From Methylomagnum ishizawai (GTDB taxonomy: Bacteria; Pseudomonadota; Gammaproteobacteria; Methylococcales; Methylococcaceae): a stretch of DNA of 64,000 bases. Where the stretch lies: the NCBI RefSeq assembly GCF_900155475.1, contig NZ_FXAM01000001.1:2712881-2776880 (forward strand), read 5' to 3'. Shown piece by piece: positions 20,530 through 29,325 of this stretch. The notes under the pieces are model-generated. The model was given only the letters and a program-made list of their open reading frames with translations, had not been told where the DNA came from and ran no database searches. Position 1 is the first letter of the stretch. Each line of letters begins with the position of its first letter. The position numbers and the translations under genes were made by a program.

Positions 20530-20694
20530 CTAGAAGTCGATGCAGCGGCCTCCGACTTGCCAATCACCGTAGCGAGTGGGGTCGGGAGGGGACGCGGGCT
20601 GCGGGAGGCGCGGTTCGGGTTCTACGGACCGGCCTTCGGTTCCGTCCGGGACGGATTCGCCGTCGGCGGGTGGGGATTCGGACTCTGGGGCCAT
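20530..20694 (-). CDS. DUF1674 / SDHAF4-like succinate dehydrogenase assembly factor
   Basis: 54-aa ORF from ATG 20694 to TAG. The C-terminus DPTRYGDWQVGGRCIDF is the diagnostic DUF1674 motif (family consensus D-P-T-R-Y-G-D-W-E-x-x-G-R-C-x-D-F), as in mitochondrial SDHAF4, which protects the newly flavinylated SDHA subunit. The N-terminal half is Pro/Glu-rich and probably disordered. It is the first gene after the sdh promoter, ahead of sdhC. It is too short for typical ORF cut-offs and easily missed. Confidence 0.85.
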   Translation of the reverse strand: MAPESESPPADGESVPDGTEGRSVEPEPRLPQPASPPDPTRYGDWQVGGRCIDF

Positions 20695-20723
20695 GTCGGG
20701 GGTTCCATGGGGGGCTTGGGGTT

Positions 20724-20752
20724 TTTATACCTTGTGCCCCATCCAATCACAA
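20724..20752 (-). promoter_or_regulatory. sigma70 promoter of the sdh operon
   Basis: Minus strand: -35 TTGTGA (20747-20752), 17-bp spacer, -10 TATAAA (20724-20729). This is the best -35/-10 pair seen in the window and lies 30 nt before the first sdh-operon start codon. Confidence 0.7.
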
Positions 20753-20803
20753 GCGGGGGGTGGGAAGCATGGATTGTTTCGCGTTGGGGGTGGGAAGGCG
20801 GGC

Positions 20804-23800
20804 TTATCGCCCGCCGCGCCGTTGCGGTTTATCGCCAGAGGCTTCAAGCATGGCGATTGCCTGCTTCATGCCTTCCCACGCCTTCCGCCATTGGGCATGG
20901 TCCGGAGCTTTGGCAACCAGGGGTTCGAGGAGGGCGCGGGCGGCACGGAATTCAGCCAGGGCTTCGGCGGGCTTTTCCGATTTCAGCAACAGCAGGCCCA
21001 GCTTGCCGTGGCTGAAGGCCAGATCGCCTTGCCAACCGGCGTTGGCCGGGTCTTGCGCCGCCAGCTTTTCGGCAATAGCGAGGTCCGCCCGGTAGCTCGC
21101 CAGCGCCCCGGCCAAGTCGCCCTGCGCGCTCTGCACCTCGCCGACCTTGTTGTAGCTGACCGACAGGTCGCGCTGCCAACCGGCGTTGGCCGGGTCTTGC
21201 GCCGCCAGCTTTTCGGCAATAGCGAGGCTGGCCCGGTAGCTCGCCAGCGCCCCGGCCAAGTCGCCCTGCGCGCTCTGCACCTCGCCGACCTTGTTGTAGC
21301 TGACCGACAGGTCGCGCTGCCAACCGGCGTTGGCCGGGTCTTGCGCCGCCAGCCGGGAGATGATGTCTTTTTTAGCCTGAAACTCGCGTAAGGCACCGGC
21401 CAAGTCTCCTTGGTCGGAAAGCACAGAGCCTATTCGCTCGTGACTTATTCCAAGATCGTATTGCCAACCGGCGTTGGCCGGGTCTTGCGCCGCCAGCTTT
21501 TCGCGGAGGGCGAGGCTGGCCCGGAAACTCGCCAGCGCCCCGGCCAAGTCGCCCTGCGCGCTCTGCACGTCGCCGACCTTGTTGTAGCTGACCGACAGGT
21601 CGCGCTGCCAACCGGCGTTGGCCGGGTCTTGCGCCGCCAGCTTTTCGGCAATAGCGAGGTCCGCCCGGTAGCTCGCCAGCGCCCCGGCCAAGTCGCCCTG
21701 CGCGCTCTGCACCTCGCCGACCTTGTTGTAGCTGACCGACAGGTCGCGCTGCCAACCGGCGTTGGCCGGGTCTTGCGCCGCCAGCTTTTCGGCAATAGCG
21801 AGGCTGGCCCGGAAGCTCGCCAGCGCCCCGGCCAAGTCGCCCTGCGCGCTCTGCACCTCGCCGATCCTGTCATGGCTCACCGACAGGTCGCGCTGCCAAC
21901 CAGCGTTGGCCGGGTCTTGCGCCGCCAGCTTTTCGCGGAGGGCGAGGCTGGCCCGGTAGCTCGCCAGCGCCCCGGCCAAGTCGCCCTGCGCGCGCTGCAC
22001 CTCGCCGATCCTGTCATGGCTGACCGACAGGTCGCGCTGCCAACCGGCGTTGGCCGGGTCTTGCGCCGCCAGCTTTTCAAAAACAACATGGCTGGCCCGA
22101 TAGCTTTCCAAAGCACCCGGCAAGTCGTTCATGGCCAAGCGTTGATCCCCGCGTTTGTTGAGATTCGCTGCTTTTTCCCGCTCGGATTCCGTTGTTTCCC
22201 CTCGCAACTCATCAATCCGCCGCAGCAAATCCGCGTTCTGCTCGAAAGTCTCTTGCAGGATTTGCAGCGTGCCGGGGCGATTCTTGAGCCGGTCAGGCAA
22301 GTCATAAGTCAGCCGATTAACCACCTCCAAAGCCAAGCCAGCGGCGGTCTCCGACTTCTTCCGCTCCTGGTAATTCACATAGCCGAACCCGCCCGCCACC
22401 GCCAGGAACGCCACAACCACCCCGCCCACCGTCAGCCGCAACACCCAGCGCCGCCCCCGTATCCGCCGCAACGACAAATCCAAGAATTCCCGCCCGTCCG
22501 CGTCCAACCGCACCCAAGCCTGCCGCAACAACAGGCGCGCATCCTGCTCCTGCTTGCCCCGGTTCAACAGATAGCCCTCGTCGCGCCCCGCCTCCCGCCA
22601 TTGCCCGGCCAGCTCCTCCATCCGGGCGCGGATCGCCAGGATTTCCGCATCGTCCTTGATCCACCCGGCCAAGCGCTCCCAGGACCGCAACAAAGCCTCA
22701 TGCACCGGCTCCACCGTGGCCGCATGGTCGGCCCCGGCATCGTCGCTGCTCAACAACCGCGCTTTGACCAAGGCTTCCACCGCCTCCCGCTGCCCCGCGG
22801 CGTCGAACACCGCCCAAGCCGCCCGCCGCCGCAAGGGCTGGCCATGGTCCAGGCCCACCAATTGCCGGAACACATCCCGCACCGTCCCCAGTCGCGTTTC
22901 GCCCAAAGCCAACACGGCAGTCTCCGCCGCCTGCGCCACCGCGCCCTCCAAACCGCCCAAATCCGCATAATCGGCGAAGCACAACACCTTTTCCCCGCGC
23001 CCATGGGCGCGCCGGTACAACTCGTCCAAGGCGAATTCCAACAAGGGCAAGGCGCTTGGATTGGCGGCGGCGCTCTCCAACAGCGCGGCATCCAGGCCGC
23101 GCCCCTCGCGCAGTTCGAACTTCATCCCGGCGGCCAGGGCCGGGAACCGGATGATCTCGCCCAATTCCGCCGGGTCCGGCGGCGGCAAATCGTACTGCCC
23201 CGCCCCCGCCTTCAACCCACCCAACACCGGATGCGCGGCGGCTTCCGGGTAGAACTCCGCCCGCATCCCGGCCACCACCCACACCCGCCCGCTCGCGGCC
23301 AAGGCATGCAAAGCCGCCAATAACCCATCCCGCTCCGCCTCCCCATAGCGGAAGATTTCCTCCAAGGGGTCCACCACCAAGACCAGACGCGCCACCGGCT
23401 CGAACCGCCAACCGCGCTCCCGGCCCAAAGCCCCGGCGGCGGCGTCCAAGGCCACGCCTAAAGGTCCGGCCAAACCGTCCGGGTGGCGGCGCAACAGTTT
23501 GGCCAAAGCCTCCGGCGTGGCGAACCCGGCCTGGGCCAGTTCCGGCAAGGCCGGCAGCGCGTCGTTCCTATGCTTTTCCGCCAGCAATTCGGTCGCCAAA
23601 CCCAGTAGCAAATCCCCGTCCGGCGCGTCGGCGGGCCGGAACACCGCATAACGCCATAGGTCCACGCCCGGCACCCGCCGCGCCTCCACCAAGGCGTGCA
23701 GCAATCCCGCCCGCAACAAGGAAGACTTGCCCACCCCGCTGGCCCCCAGCACCAGCAGGAAGGAACGGCCCGACCCCGCCTGCGCCCCCAGTTGCTCCAA

Positions 23801-24502
23801 CACCGCGTGGACGGCGGCGGCGCGGCCATGGAAAACCGGCGCGTGTTCCAGATCGAAAAACTCCAGGCCGCGATAAGGCGATTGGTCGCGGGTCCAGGCC
23901 GGCAACTCCGGGCTGTCGGTGCGGTACTGCGGACAGCGCTCCCGCAACACCGCCCGCAAATGCCCGGCGAATTGGCGCTCGAACTCCTTGGGGTCGGCGT
24001 AGCTGTTGAATCCGGCCTTGAAATGGTCGTCGGCCCCGCCCAGCCAATGCCGGATGAATTCATCCAGCAGGGACTTCTGCCGCCGACGGTCTTCCAGTTC
24101 GGCGTCGGTCTTCACATCCCGGTAAATGAAAGGGTCGATCTTACGGTAGACCCAGAGGTCGGGCGTCTTGCGCTGGCGATAACCCGCGATGGCGTCCTCG
24201 AACTCGAACTCGGTGCCGGAACGGTAGGACGTACCGTCTTCGCGCCGGAATTTATCCTCCGGCAAGCGTGTCCCCAACCGCGACCACAGGAGGCACACCA
24301 CCAAGTCGGTTTGGCTGGGCAGTTTCCCGATTTGCTCTTGGAAATGCTGCTGGGCGCTCTGTGGCCGGTGTTCCCAGAAGATGGGTTCCAAACGCACATA
24401 GCCGTCGAATTCGTGTTGTAGCGTGTGGATGACTTGTTCGGCGCGGCGGCGCTCATCGTCCACATCGCCCGGCGAAGAAATGAAGATGGAAAAATCCAGC
24501 AT
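20804..24502 (-). CDS. DUF4062-STAND NTPase-transmembrane-TPR protein
   Basis: 1232-aa predicted signalling NTPase. Order: DUF4062-type N-terminus (about 1-110, FISSPGDVDDERRRAE), STAND ATPase (about 205-620; Walker A GASGVGKSS at 253-261; Walker B LVLVVDPLEE at 373-382, nSTAND1-like), one TM helix (about 688-707), a short coiled region, then eight 48-residue TPR-like repeats (about 810-1193) and a basic tail. DUF4062 and STAND-TPR proteins are common in bacterial conflict and signalling systems, where repeats sense a ligand and the N-terminal domain acts as effector. That role is inferred. It has no obvious partner gene and sits between the sdh operon and a permease, suggesting an acquired accessory gene. 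Confidence 0.8.
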   Translation of the reverse strand: MLDFSIFISSPGDVDDERRRAEQVIHTLQHEFDGYVRLEPIFWEHRPQSAQQHFQEQIGKLPSQTDLVVCLLWSRLGTRLPEDKFRREDGTSYRSGTEFEFEDAIAGYRQRKTPDLWVYRKIDPFIYRDVKTDAELEDRRRQKSLLDEFIRHWLGGADDHFKAGFNSYADPKEFERQFAGHLRAVLRERCPQYRTDSPELPAWTRDQSPYRGLEFFDLEHAPVFHGRAAAVHAVLEQLGAQAGSGRSFLLVLGASGVGKSSLLRAGLLHALVEARRVPGVDLWRYAVFRPADAPDGDLLLGLATELLAEKHRNDALPALPELAQAGFATPEALAKLLRRHPDGLAGPLGVALDAAAGALGRERGWRFEPVARLVLVVDPLEEIFRYGEAERDGLLAALHALAASGRVWVVAGMRAEFYPEAAAHPVLGGLKAGAGQYDLPPPDPAELGEIIRFPALAAGMKFELREGRGLDAALLESAAANPSALPLLEFALDELYRRAHGRGEKVLCFADYADLGGLEGAVAQAAETAVLALGETRLGTVRDVFRQLVGLDHGQPLRRRAAWAVFDAAGQREAVEALVKARLLSSDDAGADHAATVEPVHEALLRSWERLAGWIKDDAEILAIRARMEELAGQWREAGRDEGYLLNRGKQEQDARLLLRQAWVRLDADGREFLDLSLRRIRGRRWVLRLTVGGVVVAFLAVAGGFGYVNYQERKKSETAAGLALEVVNRLTYDLPDRLKNRPGTLQILQETFEQNADLLRRIDELRGETTESEREKAANLNKRGDQRLAMNDLPGALESYRASHVVFEKLAAQDPANAGWQRDLSVSHDRIGEVQRAQGDLAGALASYRASLALREKLAAQDPANAGWQRDLSVSHDRIGEVQSAQGDLAGALASFRASLAIAEKLAAQDPANAGWQRDLSVSYNKVGEVQSAQGDLAGALASYRADLAIAEKLAAQDPANAGWQRDLSVSYNKVGDVQSAQGDLAGALASFRASLALREKLAAQDPANAGWQYDLGISHERIGSVLSDQGDLAGALREFQAKKDIISRLAAQDPANAGWQRDLSVSYNKVGEVQSAQGDLAGALASYRASLAIAEKLAAQDPANAGWQRDLSVSYNKVGEVQSAQGDLAGALASYRADLAIAEKLAAQDPANAGWQGDLAFSHGKLGLLLLKSEKPAEALAEFRAARALLEPLVAKAPDHAQWRKAWEGMKQAIAMLEASGDKPQRRGGR
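20924..22075 (-). repeat. eight tandem 144-bp coding repeats (TPR)
   Basis: Eight copies of a 144-bp unit encode 48 residues each, starting K/R-LAAQDPANAGWQ-x-DL and containing Q-GDLAGAL in the first seven. Six are almost identical in DNA; copy 5 (about 21356-21499) has a diverged centre, and copy 8 (20924-21067) is degenerate. The near-identity implies recent duplication or gene conversion. Confidence 0.9.
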
Positions 24503-24568
24503 GGCAAGCGCCCCCTACTGCCGAAATGGGGCGATTCTGTACCCAGACTGGACAAGAAACAATACCCT

Positions 24569-24585
24569 GCTCCCAGGACGGGAGC
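24569..24585 (-). terminator. weak terminator-like hairpin after the permease gene
   Basis: GCTCCC-AGGAC-GGGAGC hairpin 60 nt past the permease stop on the minus strand, followed by a T-rich but interrupted stretch. It also lies in the promoter gap of the STAND gene. Confidence 0.35.
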
Positions 24586-24601
24586 GGGTCACGCGAAAAC
24601 T

Positions 24602-24660
24602 GGAGTGCAAACTTCAGTTTGCACGGAAACAATCCATGTACAAACTAAAGTTTGTACTCC
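24602..24660. repeat. paired-hairpin repeat element
   Basis: Two related perfect hairpins, 24605-24624 (GTGCAAACT-TC-AGTTTGCAC) and 24638-24657 (GTACAAACT-AA-AGTTTGTAC), 13 nt apart; the outer ends GGAGT and ACTCC also pair, so the whole 59 nt can fold as one unit. The architecture is that of a miniature intergenic repeat (REP/MITE-like). Its right half supplies the last codons and TAG stop of the permease gene. Confidence 0.7.
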
Positions 24661-26207
24661 GGGATAGCTCCCCGATACCGCCAATGGAACCCCAGCAACA
24701 CCCCCCCGCTCAGCGCATAGCCATAAGCGAAGGCCGGTGCCGCCCCGAAGCCGAAATGGTTCGCCACTCCCGACGGCGTCAAGGTATAGGCGTGGATCAA
24801 GCCGAACCAGGACAAGCCCGCCGCCGCGAAGGTCCACACCGCCGCCTTGAGGAAATCGCGTTCGGCGAGATGCGCCAGCACGGCGGCCAGCACCATCGAG
24901 GTGAACATGAAACCCTGGCTCAGGGCGATCAAGCCATGGATGTACAAATCCTGGCCGAACTTGGGCGCGGCGGCGTACAGGCTCGACCCCGCCGCCCGCA
25001 AGGCCGTCTCGACCAACCACAAACCCCAGGCCGCCAGCGCCGGCACCAAGCCCAGGCTCACCGCCAAGGCATGGGCGGGCGGCACGGCCTGGAACGCCTG
25101 CGCGGTGATGACGATGCCGATCCACAGCAAGATGCCCAGGGCCGCTTCCAAGGGCACGAGTTTGAGTAGCCAAGCGTAAGCCCCGATCATGCACAGCAAG
25201 GCGATGACCCAGCCGTTCAAGGCCGAATAAGCCGCCCGCGCCCCCATGGCTTTCCAACCCGGATGGCCGATGTAAATGGTGGTGGGAAAGGTGCTACCGA
25301 ACAGCGCCGCGACCAAGCTCCCCAAACCATTCGCCAGCAAAGAAGGCCGGGTTTCGTAGCGGTCGCCCGCCGCCTCGGCGCTTTCCAGGTTTTGCAGGGA
25401 ACCGATCAGGTTGAACAAGCCCATGGGCACGATCACCGCCAGATAGGACCACCCCTGGGGACTCGCCAACAGCGCCAGAGCATCGCCCGGCACCGGCAGC
25501 GGCGGATAAAAGCCCAGGGCGGGCGTATCGGCCATCGGCTGGAAATCCAGCCAGCCCAGCCAGCGCCCGGCCCAGGCCAGCCCGCTGCCCAGCACCATCG
25601 CCGCCAAGCCGCCCGGCAACCCGGACGGTGGCCGCAGCCCGGAACCATAGCTGGTCAGGATCAGCATCATCGGCACCAGCCCCAGCGCGGGCGCGGCGAA
25701 CAACTGGAACACGAAACCCATGGCGATGAAGCCCAGGGCGATCCCGGCCAGGGTCGAGAGCAAGGCGGCGCGGGGCGTGTGGCGGCGCAGCCAATCGCCG
25801 CAGAACGCCCCGGCGATTTCCATCAGGGCGTTGAACAAACAGGCGAACAAGCCCACCCGCCAAGTCAATTGGACATCGCCGGTTTCCCGGTACACCGGAC
25901 CCATCACCAGGAACACGAAGGCGAACAGGCTGACCGTGTTGATGCCATAGGGCAAGGCGGTCACATCGTCGCGCCCCGTCCGCGCCATGAGCCGCCGGGC
26001 CTGCCAGGCATAGAACAAATTGCCAAACAGGATGGACAGCCCCGCGCCCGGCAGGATGCGCCCGACCAGCAATTCATCCGGGAAACCGCACACCCCCCGG
26101 CATAGCACCGCGATCAACATGAGTTGCAGCAGGTTGTCGATGAACAACCCGAAAAAACCGTCCAAATCACCGCGTTTGAAGCCCTTGAGCCCGAAGATCG
26201 CCCCCAT
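24645..26207 (-). CDS. NCS2-family xanthine/uracil-type permease
   Basis: 520-aa inner-membrane transporter with about 12-14 TM segments. The motif SLQNLESAEAAGDRYETR followed by GSTFPTTIYIGHPGWKAMG is characteristic of the NCS2 (nucleobase/ascorbate) superfamily; substrate is not readable. The start MGAIFGLKGFKRGD at 26207 is the first Met before the first membrane segment; the upstream frame is antisense-like. The C-terminus (EYKL, stop TAG) is encoded by the repeat element at 24602-24660. Confidence 0.82.
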   Translation of the reverse strand: MGAIFGLKGFKRGDLDGFFGLFIDNLLQLMLIAVLCRGVCGFPDELLVGRILPGAGLSILFGNLFYAWQARRLMARTGRDDVTALPYGINTVSLFAFVFLVMGPVYRETGDVQLTWRVGLFACLFNALMEIAGAFCGDWLRRHTPRAALLSTLAGIALGFIAMGFVFQLFAAPALGLVPMMLILTSYGSGLRPPSGLPGGLAAMVLGSGLAWAGRWLGWLDFQPMADTPALGFYPPLPVPGDALALLASPQGWSYLAVIVPMGLFNLIGSLQNLESAEAAGDRYETRPSLLANGLGSLVAALFGSTFPTTIYIGHPGWKAMGARAAYSALNGWVIALLCMIGAYAWLLKLVPLEAALGILLWIGIVITAQAFQAVPPAHALAVSLGLVPALAAWGLWLVETALRAAGSSLYAAAPKFGQDLYIHGLIALSQGFMFTSMVLAAVLAHLAERDFLKAAVWTFAAAGLSWFGLIHAYTLTPSGVANHFGFGAAPAFAYGYALSGGVLLGFHWRYRGAIPEYKL

Positions 26208-26255
26208 CGTTCCCCCTGTTTTCGTTGTGATATCTATGCGGTCGGCAGCAAGCGT

Positions 26256-26273
26256 TCCAAAGCCAGCTTTGGA
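26256..26273. repeat. short palindromic repeat, copy 2
   Basis: TCCAAAGC-CA-GCTTTGGA hairpin between the glycosyltransferase stop and the permease start; near copy of the element at 8976-8993. Confidence 0.4.
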
Positions 26274-26298
26274 CCCCAGAAACGGGCGGGGCGGTTCA

Positions 26299-27399
26299 TC
26301 AGCGCGAGATGCCGCGTTCCGCCAGCAAGCGGCCATACAATTCCAGATACGCCCCCAGCACCGCCTCGCGGCTGAAATACCGCGCCACCAGCCACCGTCC
26401 CGCCTCGCCCAATCCTTGCCGGTCCCCGTCCGGGGCCGCCAACACGTCCCGGATTTGCCCGGCCAGGGCTTCGGGATCGGCGCAGGGGCAGGACAGCCCA
26501 TTCCGGCCCGGTTCGATCAATTCCAAAGCGGCGGCCGTATGGGTGCTGACCACCGGCAGGCCATGGCTCCACGCTTCCAGGATGACATTGCCCAAGGTCT
26601 CGCGCCGCGAGGGACAGACGAACACATCCGCCAGCGCGTAGAACACCGCCACCGGATTGCGCCAACCCAGCCATAGCACCCGTCCCGCCACGCCCAAATC
26701 CTCCGCCAACTTCCGTAAATCCGCAGCCCATGGCCCATCGCCCACCAGCAACAAAACCCAGGGCCGCCCCGCGATCTCCCCCGGCAGCCGCGCCACAGCC
26801 CTGAGCAAGTCATCGAAGCCTTTGATATCGATGAAGCGCCCCACGGCCAGCAAGGCCCAAGCCCCCTCGGGCACGCCATGGCCGCGCCGCAGCGCCTCCC
26901 GCTCGGCGGGGACCAGTACCGCCGGTTCGGGGACGAAATTACCGATTCGGTAGACCCGGTCGGCGGGCATCCCACCCCGGACCAGATGGTCGCACACGCC
27001 CTGGGTATTGCCGACCCAGGCATGGGCGTGGTGGTAATAACCATCGAGTTTGTAATAACCACCCAAGCGGGCGACATGCACGGCGGGCGCGGTTTTGGGT
27101 AGCCGGGTCAAACGGGTGGCCCGGCCCATATAGGTCTGCACCACACAAGGCCACCGGGCCGCCGCCAAGCGCCGAGTCCGCCAGATCGACCACACATCCC
27201 ATTGATTGGCCAGCGGCAGATGGATTTGCTCGACCGGCCCTTGCGCCAATTCCAGCGACACCGGACTGCCCCGGCGGTTGATCGCCGCCACCGGCTGCCC
27301 GGCCCCGGCCAAGGCGTTCACCAGCCGCACATAGAATTGATCCGCACCGCCGAATTGGCGGCTCCCCAACACATGCAAAGACAGATATTGCTCAGGCAT
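26299..27399 (-). CDS. glycosyltransferase family 4 protein
   Basis: 366-aa GT-B fold glycosyltransferase. The N-terminal domain shows FGGADQFYVRL; the C-terminal domain shows GRFIDIKGFDDLL, a nucleotide-sugar contact region, and the FVCPSRRETLGNVILEAWSH motif with the family EX7E glutamates. The start at 27399 overlaps the deacetylase stop by 8 nt, so the two genes form an operon. Probable role in cell-surface glycan synthesis. Confidence 0.85.
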   Translation of the reverse strand: MPEQYLSLHVLGSRQFGGADQFYVRLVNALAGAGQPVAAINRRGSPVSLELAQGPVEQIHLPLANQWDVWSIWRTRRLAAARWPCVVQTYMGRATRLTRLPKTAPAVHVARLGGYYKLDGYYHHAHAWVGNTQGVCDHLVRGGMPADRVYRIGNFVPEPAVLVPAEREALRRGHGVPEGAWALLAVGRFIDIKGFDDLLRAVARLPGEIAGRPWVLLLVGDGPWAADLRKLAEDLGVAGRVLWLGWRNPVAVFYALADVFVCPSRRETLGNVILEAWSHGLPVVSTHTAAALELIEPGRNGLSCPCADPEALAGQIRDVLAAPDGDRQGLGEAGRWLVARYFSREAVLGAYLELYGRLLAERGISR

Positions 27400-28144
27400 A
27401 GCGATCCTTGCGCCGGTTTTTAAACCGCAGCTTCCAGAAAAAGCCCAATAAATCATCCCCCCAGGCGATGGCTTTGCGGGGGATTTCCAAAGGATGGGGG
27501 GCGGTCTGGGCCGCGCCGCGGCTACACGTCACCGCCACCCGGTAACCCGCCGCGGCCACGGCGTCACGGACTTCGGGGGTGTAGTCGCCGTAAGGATAAG
27601 CGAAGGACTCGACCGCCGCGCCCAGGAGGTCTTCCAACGCGGCCTTGCTGTCGGCGATTTCGGCGCGATAGGCGGCGGGGTCGAGCCGGCCCAGGCGCGG
27701 ATGGCTGACGCTGTGCGAGCCGATCTCGATACCGCCAGCCCGGAGTTCGCGCAGCCCCGCCCCCGACAGCAAAGGCGCATCCACGCCGCCATTGGCGAGC
27801 CAGCGGGCCGGTTGGCCCAATAATCCCGATACCGCGAACAACACGGCAGGATAACCATATTCCCGCAGGATGGGATAGGCGTATTCGGCGAAATTTTCAT
27901 AGCCATCGTCGAAGGTCAACACCACCGCCGGATGGGATAGTAGCTGTTGCTCGAATACGGCAGCGCGGGCTTGTTCCAAGGTAATCACCCGGTAGCCCAA
28001 ATACTTGAGCCAAGCCATTTGCCGCCGGAAACTATCGACCTCGCAATAACAGGAGCGGTGTTCTTTGGGGTTATCGAAGCGACCGATCTGGTGATACATC
28101 AGCACCGAAATCGGCGTGGAAAGTTTGGGTTGCAAAGGCGGCAT
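27392..28144 (-). CDS. polysaccharide deacetylase (NodB/CE4 family)
   Basis: 250-aa predicted CE4 esterase. Catalytic features are in place: LTFDDGYENF (Asp-Asp), the metal-binding GSHSVSHPRL (H-x3-H) and FAYPYGDYTPEV. No signal peptide is evident, so it may act on a lipid-linked intermediate in the cytoplasm or be exported otherwise. It overlaps the glycosyltransferase by 8 nt and follows the methylase gene by 4 nt. Confidence 0.88.
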   Translation of the reverse strand: MPPLQPKLSTPISVLMYHQIGRFDNPKEHRSCYCEVDSFRRQMAWLKYLGYRVITLEQARAAVFEQQLLSHPAVVLTFDDGYENFAEYAYPILREYGYPAVLFAVSGLLGQPARWLANGGVDAPLLSGAGLRELRAGGIEIGSHSVSHPRLGRLDPAAYRAEIADSKAALEDLLGAAVESFAYPYGDYTPEVRDAVAAAGYRVAVTCSRGAAQTAPHPLEIPRKAIAWGDDLLGFFWKLRFKNRRKDRYA

Positions 28145-28148
28145 GGTT

Positions 28149-29063
28149 TTAATCCTCGGGCAGCGGGCGGGAAAGATCGGTCGGGACCGGCGGATTAAAA
28201 CCGCCATCCGGTTCCAGGCGGTCCGGCGCGAAATTCAGCACCAAGGCTTCCGTCACCGGATTGCGGTTTTCCCGCTTCCCGCCGACATGGTAGAAATGGC
28301 GGCGGGTCAACACCCGATAGCGTGACCAGAGCGATTGCATATACCCATTCTCGCGGTAATCGTTGCGCTGCCAAGTGGACAGGATGAACCGGCCCTCATA
28401 ATCCGACAGCCGCTCGAATAACTGGCATTCCAAAGCCGCATCCCAGCCGCTGTAATAATCGACATGCCTATCGACATAGGGCGGATCGCAATAGACCATA
28501 TCCCCGGACCCGGCCTGGGCCAAGGTGGCGGTGAAATCCTGGCAGCGGAATTGGTATTGGTTGGCCTGGATGATCCGGGAAACCCAAGCCACTTGGTTGA
28601 CGATCTTGGTGATATAGGCCGGGGCGAAACGCTGGGGTTTCCGGCAGAACGGGGTGTTATAACCCCCTTTGCGGTTGAAGCGGACCATGCCGTTGAAACC
28701 GGCCCGGTTGAGGAATAGGAAATCCAGGGATGAAAACCCCGCGTTGAACCTATCGCGGACTAGATAATAATGTTCCTCGCCCCGCGCCGCCAATAACGCC
28801 CCTTCCCGCGCCAGATACGCCCCGACCCGTTCCGGGGTGATCTCGCCCTGGGCGATGCCGACGTAGAAACGGATGAGATGGGGATTGCTATCGCAAAGGA
28901 GCGCCCGACGCGGGGCGATATTGAAAGCCACCGCCCCGGTGCCCAGGAAGGGTTCGATCCAGGTGCCCGCGTTATCGGCGGGCACCACGGCTTTGATCCA
29001 AGGCACCAGCTTGGTTTTGATGCCTTGCGACTTGATCGGCGGGACGCCCACTTTGTCCGTCAT
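28149..29063 (-). CDS. Dam-type DNA adenine-N6 methyltransferase (D12 class)
   Basis: 304-aa orphan methyltransferase. AdoMet motif I is IEPFLGTGAVAFNI, catalytic motif IV is DMVYCDPPYVDRH, and the target-recognition region FNRKGGYNTPF matches the D12 class. No restriction enzyme lies beside it. Both a TTG at 29087 and the ATG at 29063 are possible; the ATG was chosen because the conserved KSQGIKTKLV segment starts soon after it. Recognition site unknown (GATC is common for the class). Confidence 0.88.
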   Translation of the reverse strand: MTDKVGVPPIKSQGIKTKLVPWIKAVVPADNAGTWIEPFLGTGAVAFNIAPRRALLCDSNPHLIRFYVGIAQGEITPERVGAYLAREGALLAARGEEHYYLVRDRFNAGFSSLDFLFLNRAGFNGMVRFNRKGGYNTPFCRKPQRFAPAYITKIVNQVAWVSRIIQANQYQFRCQDFTATLAQAGSGDMVYCDPPYVDRHVDYYSGWDAALECQLFERLSDYEGRFILSTWQRNDYRENGYMQSLWSRYRVLTRRHFYHVGGKRENRNPVTEALVLNFAPDRLEPDGGFNPPVPTDLSRPLPED

Positions 29064-29325
29064 GGCCCGCGTATTCCACTCCTTCAACTTGCCAGGGAAA
29101 ACCGCCGTTCCGGGGCGGGCTGGGCATTATAGCCGCCACGCCCCGAAAAATACCCCGGCCCGTGTGGAACGGACCGGGCGGCCCCGCTGTCTGAACGCCG
29201 CCCCGTCTCACAACTTGGCTATTGGCCCTACCCCGGCCATGCAATACACTTGCGGGGAAAACTCCATCCCACCCACCTTCCGCCCCCACCCCGGACAGCG
29301 CCCAAGGACCACGAGCAACACCGCC
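29064..29325. other. divergent intergenic region
   Basis: 262 nt between the divergent methylase and metallophosphatase genes. GC-rich with no clear promoter pair and no hidden gene. Confidence 0.4.

Noticed and set aside
20924..22075. CRISPR-like array
   Set aside because: Repeats are 144 bp, contiguous, have no spacers and keep an open coding frame.
21410..23323. 637-aa open frame on the plus strand opposite the STAND gene
   Set aside because: It is Arg/Pro/Gln-rich low-complexity sequence produced by the GC-rich repeats on the other strand; the minus-strand frame has clear domains.
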